64,000 bases of DNA from JBGPLJ01 sp963826145 (GTDB taxonomy: Bacteria; Pseudomonadota; Gammaproteobacteria; Steroidobacterales; Steroidobacteraceae). Position numbers and translations under genes: made by a program. A model generated the notes under the pieces. The model ran no database searches and had not been told where the DNA came from. It saw nothing but the letters and a program-made list of their open reading frames with translations. Positions 9,956-18,531 of this stretch are shown here, piece by piece. Positions within the stretch are counted from its first letter, which is position 1, and every line of letters begins with the position of its first letter. The DNA lies in the NCBI GenBank assembly GCA_963826145.1, contig CAWGVW010000001.1, positions 806,001 to 870,000 of the forward strand, in the 5' to 3' direction.

Positions 9956-10530
9956 GCAATGCCACCCGCCGCCCGTCCGTGACACTCGCCGATCGGTCGG
10001 CGCGGCCGCGCTTTGGCTGCAAGGGACCGGCGGCGGAGAGCTGGCTGCTCGAGCTCGGCCTCGAGGTGCCGGCGCCTGCGAATTCATGGAGTTGTGAGCG
10101 CGGCGACGTGCTGGTTGCACGTCTTGCGACCGCCGAATTTCTGGTTGAGTCCCTGGCGCCGGCCAACTCGCGCATCGAGGAGATTGCCCTATCGCTCCTC
10201 GACCCTGGGCAGCGTCACCCCGGGCTCTATCCGGTCCTGCGGCAGGACAAGGTGCTTGAGCTTGCCGGTATGCGGGCCAATGATCTGCTCGTCGAGACCT
10301 GCAACGTCGACTTTCGCTCACTGGCACGCACCGCCCGGGTGGCGAGCGGATCGCTGGTCCTGACGTCGATGATCGGCGTCGGCGTGACGGTCATTCCGCG
10401 CCGCGACGGTCCCGGCGTGACATACACGATCTGGTGCGATCCGAGCTTTGGACACTATTTCGAATCGACGCTCGGCGGCATCGCCGACGAGCTGACTTCC
10501 CAGGCCTTGCCTTTCGAGGAGAAACAATAA
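9952..10530 (+). CDS. mgdD: N-methylglutamate dehydrogenase subunit D (sarcosine oxidase gamma-like)
   Basis: Small subunit of 192 residues resembling sarcosine oxidase gamma (SoxG). Family-like segments include PGQRHPGLYPVLRQDKVLEL and LLVETCNVDF, and a C-terminal part predicted to pack on the large subunit. The start ATG 9952 overlaps the corrected mgdC stop. The same frame is open upstream only because of the single-base insertion in mgdC. Its last codons (GAGGAGAAAC) contain the ribosome binding site for gmaS, and its TAA shares a base with the gmaS ATG, so translation is probably coupled. Confidence 0.82.
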   Translation: MSNATRRPSVTLADRSARPRFGCKGPAAESWLLELGLEVPAPANSWSCERGDVLVARLATAEFLVESLAPANSRIEEIALSLLDPGQRHPGLYPVLRQDKVLELAGMRANDLLVETCNVDFRSLARTARVASGSLVLTSMIGVGVTVIPRRDGPGVTYTIWCDPSFGHYFESTLGGIADELTSQALPFEEKQ

Positions 10531-11864
10531 TGACACCGCAACAGGCGAAGAAGTGGTTTGCCGACAACGAGATCCGCTACGTGCTCGCGCAGTTCGTGGA
10601 CATCCACGGCGCGGCCAAGGCGAAAGCCGTGCCCGTCGAACACTACGACATGGTGCTCGGTGACGGCGCCGGTTTTGCCGGCTTCGCACTCTGGGGATTC
10701 GGCATGGGTCCGCACGGCCCGGATTACATGGGCGTCGGCGATCCGAAGACGCTGTGCGCTTTGCCCTGGATGCCGGGTTTTGCGCGCGTTGCCTGCGATG
10801 GTCACGTGCGCGGCCAGCCGTATCCCTATTGTTCGCGCGTTGCGCTCAAGAACCAGCTGAAACGGCTCGAGAGCAAGGGCCTCACGATGTACGCGGGCAT
10901 CGAGCCCGAATTCATGCTGCTGAAGCGCAAGGAAGGCGGCGGCTACGCGCCGTTCGATGACACGGACACGCTCGACAAGCCTTGCTATGACTACAAGGGC
11001 CTGTCACGGGCAACCGCGATTCTCGATGAGATCTCGACGAGCATGCGAGCGGTCGACGTCGACGTGTATCAGATCGATCACGAAGACGGTAACGGCCAGT
11101 TCGAAGTGAACTTCACCTACGCAGACGTGCTGAAGACGGCCGACAACTTCCTGCTCTTCAAGATGGCGGCGTCGGAAATCGCGCGCAAGCACGGTGTCGT
11201 GGCGTCGTTCATGCCGAAGCCCTTCTCGAACCGCACGGGCACGGGCGCGCACTTCCACATCTCGATGGGCAACAAGAAGACGCCGAATCTCTTCTACGAC
11301 AAGAGCGACAAGCGCGGACTTGCACTCTCGACGATGGGTTATCAGTTCCTTGCCGGAATTCTCGTGCACGCACGCGCGCTCACCGCGATCTGTGCGCCGA
11401 CGGTGAATTCGTACAAGCGGCTCGTCGTTGGGCGGTCGTTGTCAGGCGCGACCTGGGCGCCGGCGTACATCGCGTACGGCGACAACAACCGCACGGCTTG
11501 CGTGCGCATTCCGGGCGGCCGTATCGAGATGCGTCTGCCTGACGGTGCGGCGAATCCGTATCTTGCGGGAGCCGCGATTCTTGCGGCGGGACTCGACGGC
11601 ATCGAGCGCCGGCTCGATCCGGGCGAACCGCTGAATGAGAACCTCTACGAGATGTCATCGAAGGAATTGAAGCGCCGCAAGATCGGCTTGCTGCCGCAGA
11701 GTCTTGCCGAGGCGCTCGATGCGCTCGAGGCGGACGAAGTGGTGAAGGCGGGCATCGGCGGGGACCTCGCGAAGGAGTTCCTTACCGTGAAACGCATGGA
11801 GTGGATCGAATACTCGCGGCACGTGAGCGACTGGGAGACGGCGCGCTACGTCGAAATGTTCTAG
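10530..11864 (+). CDS. gmaS: Gamma-glutamylmethylamide synthetase (glutamine synthetase-like)
   Basis: ATP-dependent ligase joining methylamine to glutamate to give gamma-glutamylmethylamide, the entry step of the N-methylglutamate pathway. It is 444 residues, a GS-III/GlnT-like member of the glutamine synthetase family. Catalytic-domain motifs are visible: GIEPEFMLL, DHEDGNGQFEVNF, GTGAHFHISM and NRTACVRIPGGRIEMRLPDG. It lacks the C-terminal adenylylation loop of housekeeping GlnA. The RBS GAGGAG lies inside the end of mgdD. Its position between mgdABCD and mgsABC is the main reason to call it GmaS rather than a glutamine synthetase. Confidence 0.9.
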   Translation: MTPQQAKKWFADNEIRYVLAQFVDIHGAAKAKAVPVEHYDMVLGDGAGFAGFALWGFGMGPHGPDYMGVGDPKTLCALPWMPGFARVACDGHVRGQPYPYCSRVALKNQLKRLESKGLTMYAGIEPEFMLLKRKEGGGYAPFDDTDTLDKPCYDYKGLSRATAILDEISTSMRAVDVDVYQIDHEDGNGQFEVNFTYADVLKTADNFLLFKMAASEIARKHGVVASFMPKPFSNRTGTGAHFHISMGNKKTPNLFYDKSDKRGLALSTMGYQFLAGILVHARALTAICAPTVNSYKRLVVGRSLSGATWAPAYIAYGDNNRTACVRIPGGRIEMRLPDGAANPYLAGAAILAAGLDGIERRLDPGEPLNENLYEMSSKELKRRKIGLLPQSLAEALDALEADEVVKAGIGGDLAKEFLTVKRMEWIEYSRHVSDWETARYVEMF

Positions 11865-11887
11865 TCGGAACGCTTTGGGAGACGGCT

Positions 11888-12782
11888 ATGTGTGGAATCG
11901 TCGGGTTACTCGTCAAGAAACCGAAACTGCGTGAGCACCTCGGGGAATGGATGGTCCCCATGCTCGTCGGCATGACCGAGCGCGGACCCGATTCGTCGGG
12001 CATGGCGGTCTTTACCGAGCCGGTGGGCGCGAAGCTGCGCAAGTTGAGTCTCTATTGTGCGGATCCGGCGTTCAGCTGGCCGAAACTGAAAGACGCGGTG
12101 GGCCGGAAGTTCGCCCAGGTGAAGGTGACAGTCAAAGCCAATCATGCGGTGCTCAAGACCTCATCGCCGCCCGCCGACGTTCGCGTCTGGCTGCACGCGC
12201 ACTATCCCGCCGTTCACGTGCTGAGCGTCGGCCGCGCGATCGATCTCTACAAGGACATCGGCCTGCCTTCCGAGGTCGCCGAGCGCTACGACTTCGAGCG
12301 ACTTCAAGGGTACGCACCTCGTCGGCCACACGCGCATGGCGACGGAGAGCGCCGTCACGCCCGAGAATGCGCATCCCTATACGGCGGGCGAAGACTGGTG
12401 CCTCGTCCACAACGGCTCGCTCGCGAATCCCGGGAGTCTCAAGCGCAAGCTCGAGAAGCTCGGCGCGACCTTCGAAAGCGACTGCGACACCGAAGGCGCG
12501 TGCCGCTACATCCACTGGCGGCTCGAGGAAGGCGACACGCTCGAGCAGGCGCTGCATCACGCCTTCGAAGACTTCGACGGCTTCTTCACCTTCCTGATGG
12601 GCACCGAGGACAAGCTCGCGCTCGTGCGCGATCCCTTCGCCTGCAAGCCGGCGGTCGTCGCGGAGACGGACGACTACGTCGCCATCGCCTCGGAGTTCCG
12701 TTCGCTCGCGCATCTGCCGAACGTGCGCAACGCCAACGTGTTCGAGCCGAAGCCCTCGGAGGTGTACTCATGGTCCGTGTAA
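11888..12782 (+). CDS. mgsA: N-methylglutamate synthase subunit A (class II glutamine amidotransferase), one frameshift
   Basis: Amidotransferase subunit of N-methylglutamate synthase, about 297 residues after correction. It starts with MCGIVGLL, where Cys2 is the N-terminal nucleophile of class II amidotransferases, and continues with THLVGHTRMATESAVT and HNGSLANPG. GGGAGA precedes ATG 11888. Around 12298-12305 (GACTTCGAGCGACTTC) one extra base shifts the frame. Removing it joins AERYDFE to DFKGTHLVGHTR. It is related to the GlxB/GltB N-terminal domain. The 3' end overlaps mgsB by 13 bases. Confidence 0.84.
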
Positions 12783-13480
12783 TGCGCGTGCGGGACACGG
12801 CGCCTGTCGAGTTCGACCTCGAGAAGCAGTCGGTTCGCGAGCTCAATCAGTTCCTGCACGGCGATCTCAAGGGCGTTGAAGCGGTACGCGTCGAGAACCC
12901 GGACGGCGCACACAGCATTGCGGTCGCGGTCGATGCGCCGGTGCGGATCGAGATTGGCGGTCACGCCGGCTATTACGCCGCGGGAATGAACAAGCAGGCG
13001 ACCGTCATCATCGAAGGCAACGCCGGACCCGGCGTCGCCGAGAACATGATGTCGGGCCGCGTAGAGGTCACAGGCTTCGCGAGCGGAGGTGCGGGCGCTT
13101 CGGCGCACGGCGGCCTTCTCGTCATTCGCGGCGACGCAGGCTTGCGCTGCGGCATTTCATTGAAGGGCGCGGACATTGTCGTTGGCGGCGATGTCGGGAG
13201 TTTTTCCGCGTTCATGGCGCAGGCGGGCCGCATTGTCATTTGCGGGAACGCGGCCGAGGGCCTGGGCGATTCGCTGTACGAAGCGGTGCTGTACGTGCGC
13301 GGCGAAATTCGCTCGCTTGGCGCCGACGCGCAAGTGCAGCCGATGGGAGCCGACGATATCGCAGCCGTCACCGAGCTCCTCGCCGCCGCCGGCCTCAAAT
13401 TCAATCCCCGAGAATTCAAGCGAGTTGGTTCCGCCCGCAAGCTCTATCACTGGAACGCGGACGCGGACCAGGAGTACTGA
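12770..13480 (+). CDS. mgsB: N-methylglutamate synthase subunit B (GXGXG domain protein)
   Basis: Protein of 236 residues formed mostly by the right-handed beta-helix GXGXG domain that makes up the C-terminus of glutamate synthase large subunits. Repeating turns such as NAGPGVAENMMSGRVEVTG, SGGAGASAHGGLLVIRGDAG and GGDVGSFSAFMAQAGRIVIC are clear. I chose ATG 12770 because GGAGG lies seven bases upstream; ATG 12782, overlapping the mgsA TAA, is an alternative. The frame is also open upstream through mgsA because of the mgsA insertion, which is a false fusion. Its role is structural or in assembling the synthase with MgsA and MgsC. Confidence 0.85.
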   Translation: MVRVMRVRDTAPVEFDLEKQSVRELNQFLHGDLKGVEAVRVENPDGAHSIAVAVDAPVRIEIGGHAGYYAAGMNKQATVIIEGNAGPGVAENMMSGRVEVTGFASGGAGASAHGGLLVIRGDAGLRCGISLKGADIVVGGDVGSFSAFMAQAGRIVICGNAAEGLGDSLYEAVLYVRGEIRSLGADAQVQPMGADDIAAVTELLAAAGLKFNPREFKRVGSARKLYHWNADADQEY

Positions 13481-13482
13481 CC

Positions 13483-14890
13483 ATGGCCACCCAGCCCAGC
13501 ATCGAATCGCCGACCGTTCATTCAGAGGGCACGCCCGAACTGCTCCATCGCGAGGAGAGTGCGCTCTACAACCGGCACGTGCTCGATTACATTCAGCACG
13601 CCGCCGCCACCGGTCTCTATGAAATCCGCGGACTCGGTGCCAAGCGCCGTCTGCCGCATTTCGACGACCTCGTGTTTCTCGGCGCCTCGCTCTCGCGCTA
13701 TCCGCTCGAGGGCTATCGCGAGAAGTGCACGACGCGCACCGTGCTCGGCACACGCTTCGCCAAGAAGCCCATCGAGCTCGAGATTCCGATCACGATCGCC
13801 GGCATGAGCTTCGGTTCGCTCTCGGCACATGTGAAGGAAGCGCTCGGGCGCGCGGCGACCTCGGCCGGCACGTCGACGACCACCGGCGACGGCGGTATGA
13901 CACAGGAGGAGCGCCAGTCCTCGAAGACGCTCGTTTACCAGTGCCTGCCCTCGCGGTACGGCTTCAATCCGGATGACCTGCGCAAGGCGGATGCAATCGA
14001 AGTCGTGATCGGGCAGGGCGCGAAGCCCGGCGGCGGCGGCATGTTGCTCGGTCAGAAGGTGAGCCCGCGTGTCGCAAAGATGCGCACGCTCCCGGAAGGT
14101 ATCGATCAGCGCTCGGCAAGCCGCCATCCCGACTGGACGGGGCCCGACGACCTCACGATCAAGATCAAGGAGCTGCGCGAAGCCACGGACTGGGAAAAGC
14201 CCATCTACGTGAAGATTGGCGCGACGCGCGTATTCCACGACGTGAAGCTCTGCGTGCATGCGGGCGCGGATGTGATCGTTGTCGACGGCATGCAAGGCGG
14301 CACGGCGGCGACGCAACTCGCCTTTATTGAACACGTCGGCATCCCGACGCTTGCCGCCGTGCGGCAGGCCGTCGAGGCGCTCGAAGAGCTCAACGTGAAA
14401 GAGGAGGTACAGCTCATCGTGTCGGGCGGCATTCGCACCGGTGCGGATGTGGCGAAGGCCCTGGCGCTCGGCGCGGACGCGGTTGCGATCGGGCAGGGGG
14501 TGCTGATGGCGCTTGGCTGCAACTCGGAGACCTACGTCCAGGGTGGGCAGCACCTCTCAGCCGTTGCCGACTATCGCAAGTCTGAAGACGGCACCGGGGT
14601 ACTGCCATCACTGCCACACGGGACGCTGCCCGGTCGGCGTCACGACGCAGGACCCGATCCTCGAGCAGCGCCTCGAGCCCGAAGTCGGAGCCCGGCGCGT
14701 GCGCAACTATCTGAAGACCTTGAACATGGAGCTCACGATGATCGCGCGCGCCTGCGGCAAGCAGAACGTGCATCACCTGGAGAGAGAGGATCTGGCGGCG
14801 CTGACGATCGAAGCGGCCGCGATGTCTGGCGTGCCGCTCGCCGGCACGTCGTGGATACCGGGAAGGGGGTCAGACCCCGGAGGAGTCTGA
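13483..14890 (+). CDS. mgsC: N-methylglutamate synthase subunit C (FMN-binding glutamate synthase-like), one frameshift
   Basis: Catalytic FMN barrel subunit, about 468 residues after correction. It resembles the synthase domain of GltB: ITIAGMSFGSLSAHVKEALG, STTTGDGGMTQEER, GQGAKPGGGGMLLG, VDGMQGGTAATQ and GGIRTGADVAKALALGADAV. Near 14580-14587 (CGCAAGTCTGAAG) one extra base shifts the frame. The corrected tail has GYCHHCHTGRCPVGVTTQDP, the cysteine set that holds a 3Fe-4S cluster in glutamate synthases. The final codons (about residues 460-468) and the stop are supplied by a GGGGTCAGACCCC repeat, so the native C-terminus may have been altered. Confidence 0.85.
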
Positions 14891-14894
14891 CCCC
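14866..14894. repeat. GGGGTCAGACCCC hairpin repeat, copy 1
   Basis: Arms GGGGTCAGAC (14866-14875) and GTCTGACCCC (14885-14894) are perfect complements around a 9-base loop. The element lies between convergent genes: it overlaps the end of mgsC and stops 6 bases short of the stop codon of the 79-residue minus-strand gene. No T-run follows. A copy with the same 10-9-10 geometry is at 20744-20772. A bidirectional terminator or REP-like role is inferred. Confidence 0.8.
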
Positions 14895-14900
14895 AGCGAC

Positions 14901-15140
14901 TTACATCCGCTCGGGCGTGTGCTCGTCCTGCATTGCCTTCTGCAGATTGCCGCCCTCGCGGAGCCTGCGAGCTTCCTCTTCGAGTTCGCGGTTCTCAGAG
15001 CGGATCTGCAGGATGTGCCAGCCGACCCAGAACACGACGCAAAGGACGACCAGTGCTACCTCCGTTCCCACCATGGGATACAGCGGCCCGAGGTCGAACA
15101 TGTTGCCGTCCCAATTGCTGAACGGCGCTGTGTTAGTCAT
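14901..15140 (-). CDS. Small membrane protein downstream of amt
   Basis: Protein of 79 residues with one hydrophobic helix (about residues 22-45, VGTEVALVVLCVVFWVGWHI) followed by a charged, probably coiled-coil C-terminus (ENRELEEEARRLREGG). I do not recognise a family. GAGGAG precedes the ATG at a good distance. It follows the ammonium transporter by 18 bases on the same strand, so it is probably co-transcribed and may associate with or regulate Amt, which is inference from position only. Confidence 0.7.
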   Translation of the reverse strand: MTNTAPFSNWDGNMFDLGPLYPMVGTEVALVVLCVVFWVGWHILQIRSENRELEEEARRLREGGNLQKAMQDEHTPERM

Positions 15141-15158
15141 GGCTCATTCTCCTCGGTG

Positions 15159-16578
15159 TTACTTCGCCGGCGCAGCGCGGCTTGCCTGCGTCAGGGCGGC
15201 CCGCAAATCGTTGTCGTCCTGTACGTTCGCCGCCATGGACGTATGGTCGAGACCGGCCAGCTCGACTTCGCGCGGCACGCGCAGCAGACCGAACTTGTTC
15301 AGGATCCAGGACAGGATGTATCCGGGAATGAACCCCAGGCCCCAGAACATGATCATCGCTCCCGCGAGCTGGCCCCAGGGTGTGATGCGCGCCCAAGGCT
15401 CGGTATGTCCGAGCAGCGCATCCGGGGACGACGGATAACCCCAGAGTACGAATCCCGCGGCGACGACCCCCAGGAATCCGGAGTACCCGTGCACCGCGAC
15501 CGCGCCGACCGCGTCGTCGAGCTTGAACTTGCGCTCCACCCAGTAATGCATCTTGTAGATGATGACGACGATGATCGCGCTGATCAGCATCGCCTGGATC
15601 GGGTGGTAGAGGTCGTTGCCGGCGGAGCAGGCGATGACGCCCGACAGGCCGCACGATAACGTCCAGTACGCATCGCCCTTCGACACGATGTAGCCCGCCA
15701 TCAGGCCGCCGCAGAGCGACATGATGAAATTGAACGTGATCGCAGACAGCGTCGTCGGCTGCAGGTAGATGTTGGTCGCCGACCAGAAGACCGCATCACC
15801 CGGCTGCACGTCGTAAATCGGGATATTGCACGCGGCGTAGAAACCCCAGAATCCCGTGTAGATCAGAAACAGACCGATGCAGACCATCCACGGATTCTGC
15901 GGCGGAATGTTGCGAGCCGTGCCGTCGGGCTTTGAACTTGCCGATACGCGGTCCGAGGTTGAGCAACACTGCAAGGCAGGTACCGCCGGCAATCGCGTGT
16001 ACGACGCCCGAGGCGTACGCATCGTGGTAGCCGAGGAGGTGAACCATCCATCCGGACGGGTGCCAGCCCCAGGCCGCGTCGATGATCCAGGTGACCGAAC
16101 CGAGCATCACCGCGATCAGCCAGAACGCGCCCGATCTGACGCGCTCGATGATCGATCCCGAAACGATCGATGCTGTGGTCCACGAGAAGAGCAGGAAGGC
16201 GCCCCAGAAGACGCCGTTCAGTCGCGCCCAGAGCGCCGTGTCCGCGGCCGTCAGGTCGGCACCGTGCGGTTTGCCGCCCATATGCGTTGCCATCAGCTCA
16301 TTCCAGGGCTCGGCGAAATGGGACGGCACGAGGCCGCCGGTAATGCCGGGGCCGTTCACCATCGCCGAATACAGCCACCAGCCGAAGAGGTAAAACGTGA
16401 CGCCGACGACCGGAATCACCATGACGTTCTTCATCAACGTCTTCATGTGATTCTTGCGCCGGGACACGCCGACCTCGTACATGCAGAAGCCCGCGTGGAT
16501 CAGGAACATCATGACGATGGTGATCCAGTAGTAGGTCTCCGTGAACAAGACCTGCAAGGCAGTTATGTCTTTATCCAT
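15159..16578 (-). CDS. amt: Ammonium/methylammonium transporter, one frameshift
   Basis: Amt/MEP/Rh-family membrane channel, about 472 residues after correction, with eleven or so hydrophobic helices. Visible signatures are SWTTASIVSGSIIERVRSG, GYHDAYASGVVHAIAGG (conserved Asp and first pore His) and VAVHGYSGFLG (second pore His). AGGGGAG precedes ATG 16578. At about 15930 a run of three A on the coding strand (GGCAAGTTCAAAGCCC) has one base too many; removing it joins PRIGKF to KPDGTARNIPPQNPW. Placement inside the methylamine island suggests uptake or recovery of ammonium or methylammonium. Confidence 0.87.
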
Positions 16579-16937
16579 CGCTTGGCTCCCCTGTGAAGGA
16601 CCTGGTCGGACGCGTGCGCAGGCCAATGACCGCCCGTCGCGGCGTCTGTTTTCAGTATTTTGCGGCGGCCACGTCGGGCCGTCGCTGGTCGTTCTTCTTC
16701 TTCGGTTGTGGCATCACAATATGCCTGTCACCCCGTGGCAGGCAATCCCCGTGCGCAAATTCCGGGCCGGCGGCAGTTTACGCACCATGCACTGATTTTT
16801 CACGTCATGCAACAGAGGGTTCTTGACATGCGCATGGCCCCGCGGCTCTTATTGACGGCGGGGCGGGTGGGCCGCGGGACGGGGCGAAGCGGTCGACAAG
16901 CAGCCGCGGCTTTACGGCTTCGAGGGATGCGCGAGTC
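16579..16937. other. Intergenic region between amt and dmmA
   Basis: About 360 bases with no convincing gene. Short open frames here have no family resemblance, no good ribosome site and overlap one another. The region must hold the divergent promoters of amt and the dmm operon. It contains the second copy of the palindromic operator at 16798-16812; I see no other clear signal. Confidence 0.6.
16798..16812. promoter_or_regulatory. Second copy of the mgd palindrome, upstream of dmmA
   Basis: TTTCACGTCATGCAA matches the 15-bp palindrome at 5435-5449 in 13 positions, with a perfect right half (CATGCAA). The right flank is also alike: both continue CAACAG, then a GGGT/GGTG-like tract, CT and ACATGC within about 20 bases. 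It lies 125 bases upstream of dmmA. Shared control of both amine operons is inferred. Confidence 0.6.
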
Positions 16938-17550
16938 ATGCTCGTCACGGGAATCAAGAGCAAGCCCATCTATGCGCCGCTCACCGCGGACGCGGCCGGC
17001 CGCTACCATCTGATGCTGGGCCACGGCGTCGGCGGCGCCCCGCTGCAACGGGTGCTCGCCGAGATTGCGGCATCGAGCCCGTGATGCGCCGAGCCGCATA
17101 CGCGTGCTCTATGTACCGGATGAGGACCGGGCCGAGGGCCACGGCGAGCGCTTTGGCGGAATCGTCTCCGACGTCCGGCTCTTTGACCGGGTGCCGGAAC
17201 TCCTCGCCGACTTCCGCTCGATTCTGGCAGCTTCGTTGATGGGGACGCGCCTGTACGTCGCAGGGCCCGAGAGTTTCATCGGGCTCGTGATGAAAATCGC
17301 GCTCGAATTCAATCTCAACAAGGACGAAATCCGGGCCGAGGACTGTGGCACGCTCGCACGGCGCGTGTACTGCATCCATTGCCGTGCCACGACGGAGAAC
17401 GTGCGCACCAACATCGTGTGCTGTATCGATTGCGGGCGCCATCTGATCGTGCGCGACCACTATTCCCGGCGCTTTGCCGCCTACATGGGCGTCATGGCGG
17501 ATGCCGAGGTGCCAGGCGAGCTGCCGCCCGTCAAGGAAGTGTTCGTTTGA
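16938..17550 (+). CDS. dmmA: Dimethylamine monooxygenase subunit DmmA-like, one frameshift
   Basis: About 203 residues after correction. The protein matches what I know of the DmmA family: LVTGIKSKPIYAPL at the start, VLYVPDEDRAEGHGERF in the middle, and a C-terminal part with two Cys pairs (CIHC and CIDC) suited to a metal or rubredoxin-like site, followed by RDHYSRRFAAYMGV and PGELPPVKEVF. Near 17075 (AGCCCGTGATGCG) one extra base creates a premature TGA; removing it joins AASSP to DAPSRIRVLYVP. DmmABC oxidises dimethylamine to methylamine and formaldehyde. The stop overlaps the dmmB start. Confidence 0.82.
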
Positions 17551-18509
17551 CGCACGCTGCGACCATTGCAGTCGAAGTCGCGGCGGTGGAGCAGGTCACG
17601 CCGCTCATCAAGCACTTTACTTTCGTGCCGGTTGGCGGCGGCATGATGCCCGCATTTTCGGGCGGCTCGCATATCATCGTGATCATGCGGCGCGCGAACC
17701 GCGTGCATCGCAATCCGTATTCGCTCATGAGCCGGCCGAGCCACCTCGACGCCTACGAGATCAGCGTCCGGCGCATGGAGGAGTCGCGCGGTGGGTCGCA
17801 CTTCATGCACGATGAAGTGCGCGTTGGCAGCCGGCTCGAGATCGCGCATCCGGTGAACCTCTTTGCGCTCGACAAGATCGCGCGCAAGCACCTGCTGATC
17901 GCGGGTGGCATTGGTATCACGCCGTTCCTCGCCCAGCTCCAGGACCTGCATGCGGCGCGTGTACCGTACGAAATGCACTACTCCGTGCGCGCTCCCGAGC
18001 ACGCGGCGTTCGCGGATCGTCTCGCGGCGGAGGAGAGCGAGCGCCTGCACATGTACTACGACAGCCGCAATGAGCAGATCGATTTCGAGGGCCTCCTGTC
18101 CTCGCAGCCCCTCGGAACGCACGTCTATGTGTGCGGGCCCGCGGGCATGATCGAGCGGGTGATCGCGACCGCGCACGCCTGCGGCTGGGCCGACAGCCAC
18201 ATCCACTCGGAACAGTTCAGTGCGCCACCGGTCGGCGACGCCTTCGATGTGTTTCTCGCCCGCTCCAAGCGTGCGGTGCACGTGCTGCCTGATCAGAGTC
18301 TGCTCGAGTCGATCGAGGCGGCGGGAGTCGACGTACCGTATCTGTGCCGGGGCGGTGTCTGCGGTTTCTGCTTCACGAAGGTCGTGGAGCTCGACGGGGA
18401 GCTGATCCACAACGACCATTTCCTGTCCGCCGAAGAGAAGGCATCGGGCAGGTTCATCATGCCCTGCGTGTCACGCGCGCGTTGCCGGAACCTGGTGCTC
18501 GATCTGTAA
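17547..18509 (+). CDS. dmmB: PDR/VanB-type ferredoxin reductase, DmmB-like
   Basis: Electron-transfer subunit of 320 residues. An FNR-like flavin/NAD(P)H module (RNPYSLMSRPS, ISVRRMEESRGGSHFMHD, LIAGGIGITPFLAQL, YVCGPAGMI) is followed by a plant-type 2Fe-2S domain with CRGGVCGFC and a distal Cys (IMPCVSR). It would pass electrons from NAD(P)H to the heme subunit. I take TTG 17547 as start because it overlaps the dmmA stop and gives the usual family N-terminus. The frame is open upstream but only as an out-of-frame shadow of dmmA. Confidence 0.88.
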   Translation: MTHAATIAVEVAAVEQVTPLIKHFTFVPVGGGMMPAFSGGSHIIVIMRRANRVHRNPYSLMSRPSHLDAYEISVRRMEESRGGSHFMHDEVRVGSRLEIAHPVNLFALDKIARKHLLIAGGIGITPFLAQLQDLHAARVPYEMHYSVRAPEHAAFADRLAAEESERLHMYYDSRNEQIDFEGLLSSQPLGTHVYVCGPAGMIERVIATAHACGWADSHIHSEQFSAPPVGDAFDVFLARSKRAVHVLPDQSLLESIEAAGVDVPYLCRGGVCGFCFTKVVELDGELIHNDHFLSAEEKASGRFIMPCVSRARCRNLVLDL

Positions 18510-18531
18510 GGCGCGGAAGGAGCGAATCTCG

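Noticed and set aside
6868..10530. A single long frame appearing to fuse the alpha-like and gamma-like subunits (MgdC-MgdD)
   Set aside because: The join is caused by one extra C near 9889. Removing it restores the normal MgdC C-terminus and a stop that overlaps the mgdD ATG, as between other genes of the operon.
5502..10530. Assignment of the four subunits as sarcosine oxidase SoxBDAG
   Set aside because: The direct link to gmaS and mgsABC and the CPING motif of the small subunit favour N-methylglutamate dehydrogenase. Sequence alone does not fully exclude sarcosine as a side substrate.
11801..13480. A single frame appearing to fuse MgsA with MgsB
   Set aside because: The middle of this frame (about 12305-12765) is an Arg/Ala-rich shadow; the true mgsA continues in another frame after a +1 insertion, and mgsB has its own RBS and start.
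16579..16937. Several short open frames between amt and dmmA
   Set aside because: They overlap each other on the same DNA, lack family resemblance and ribosome sites, and cover the operator region.
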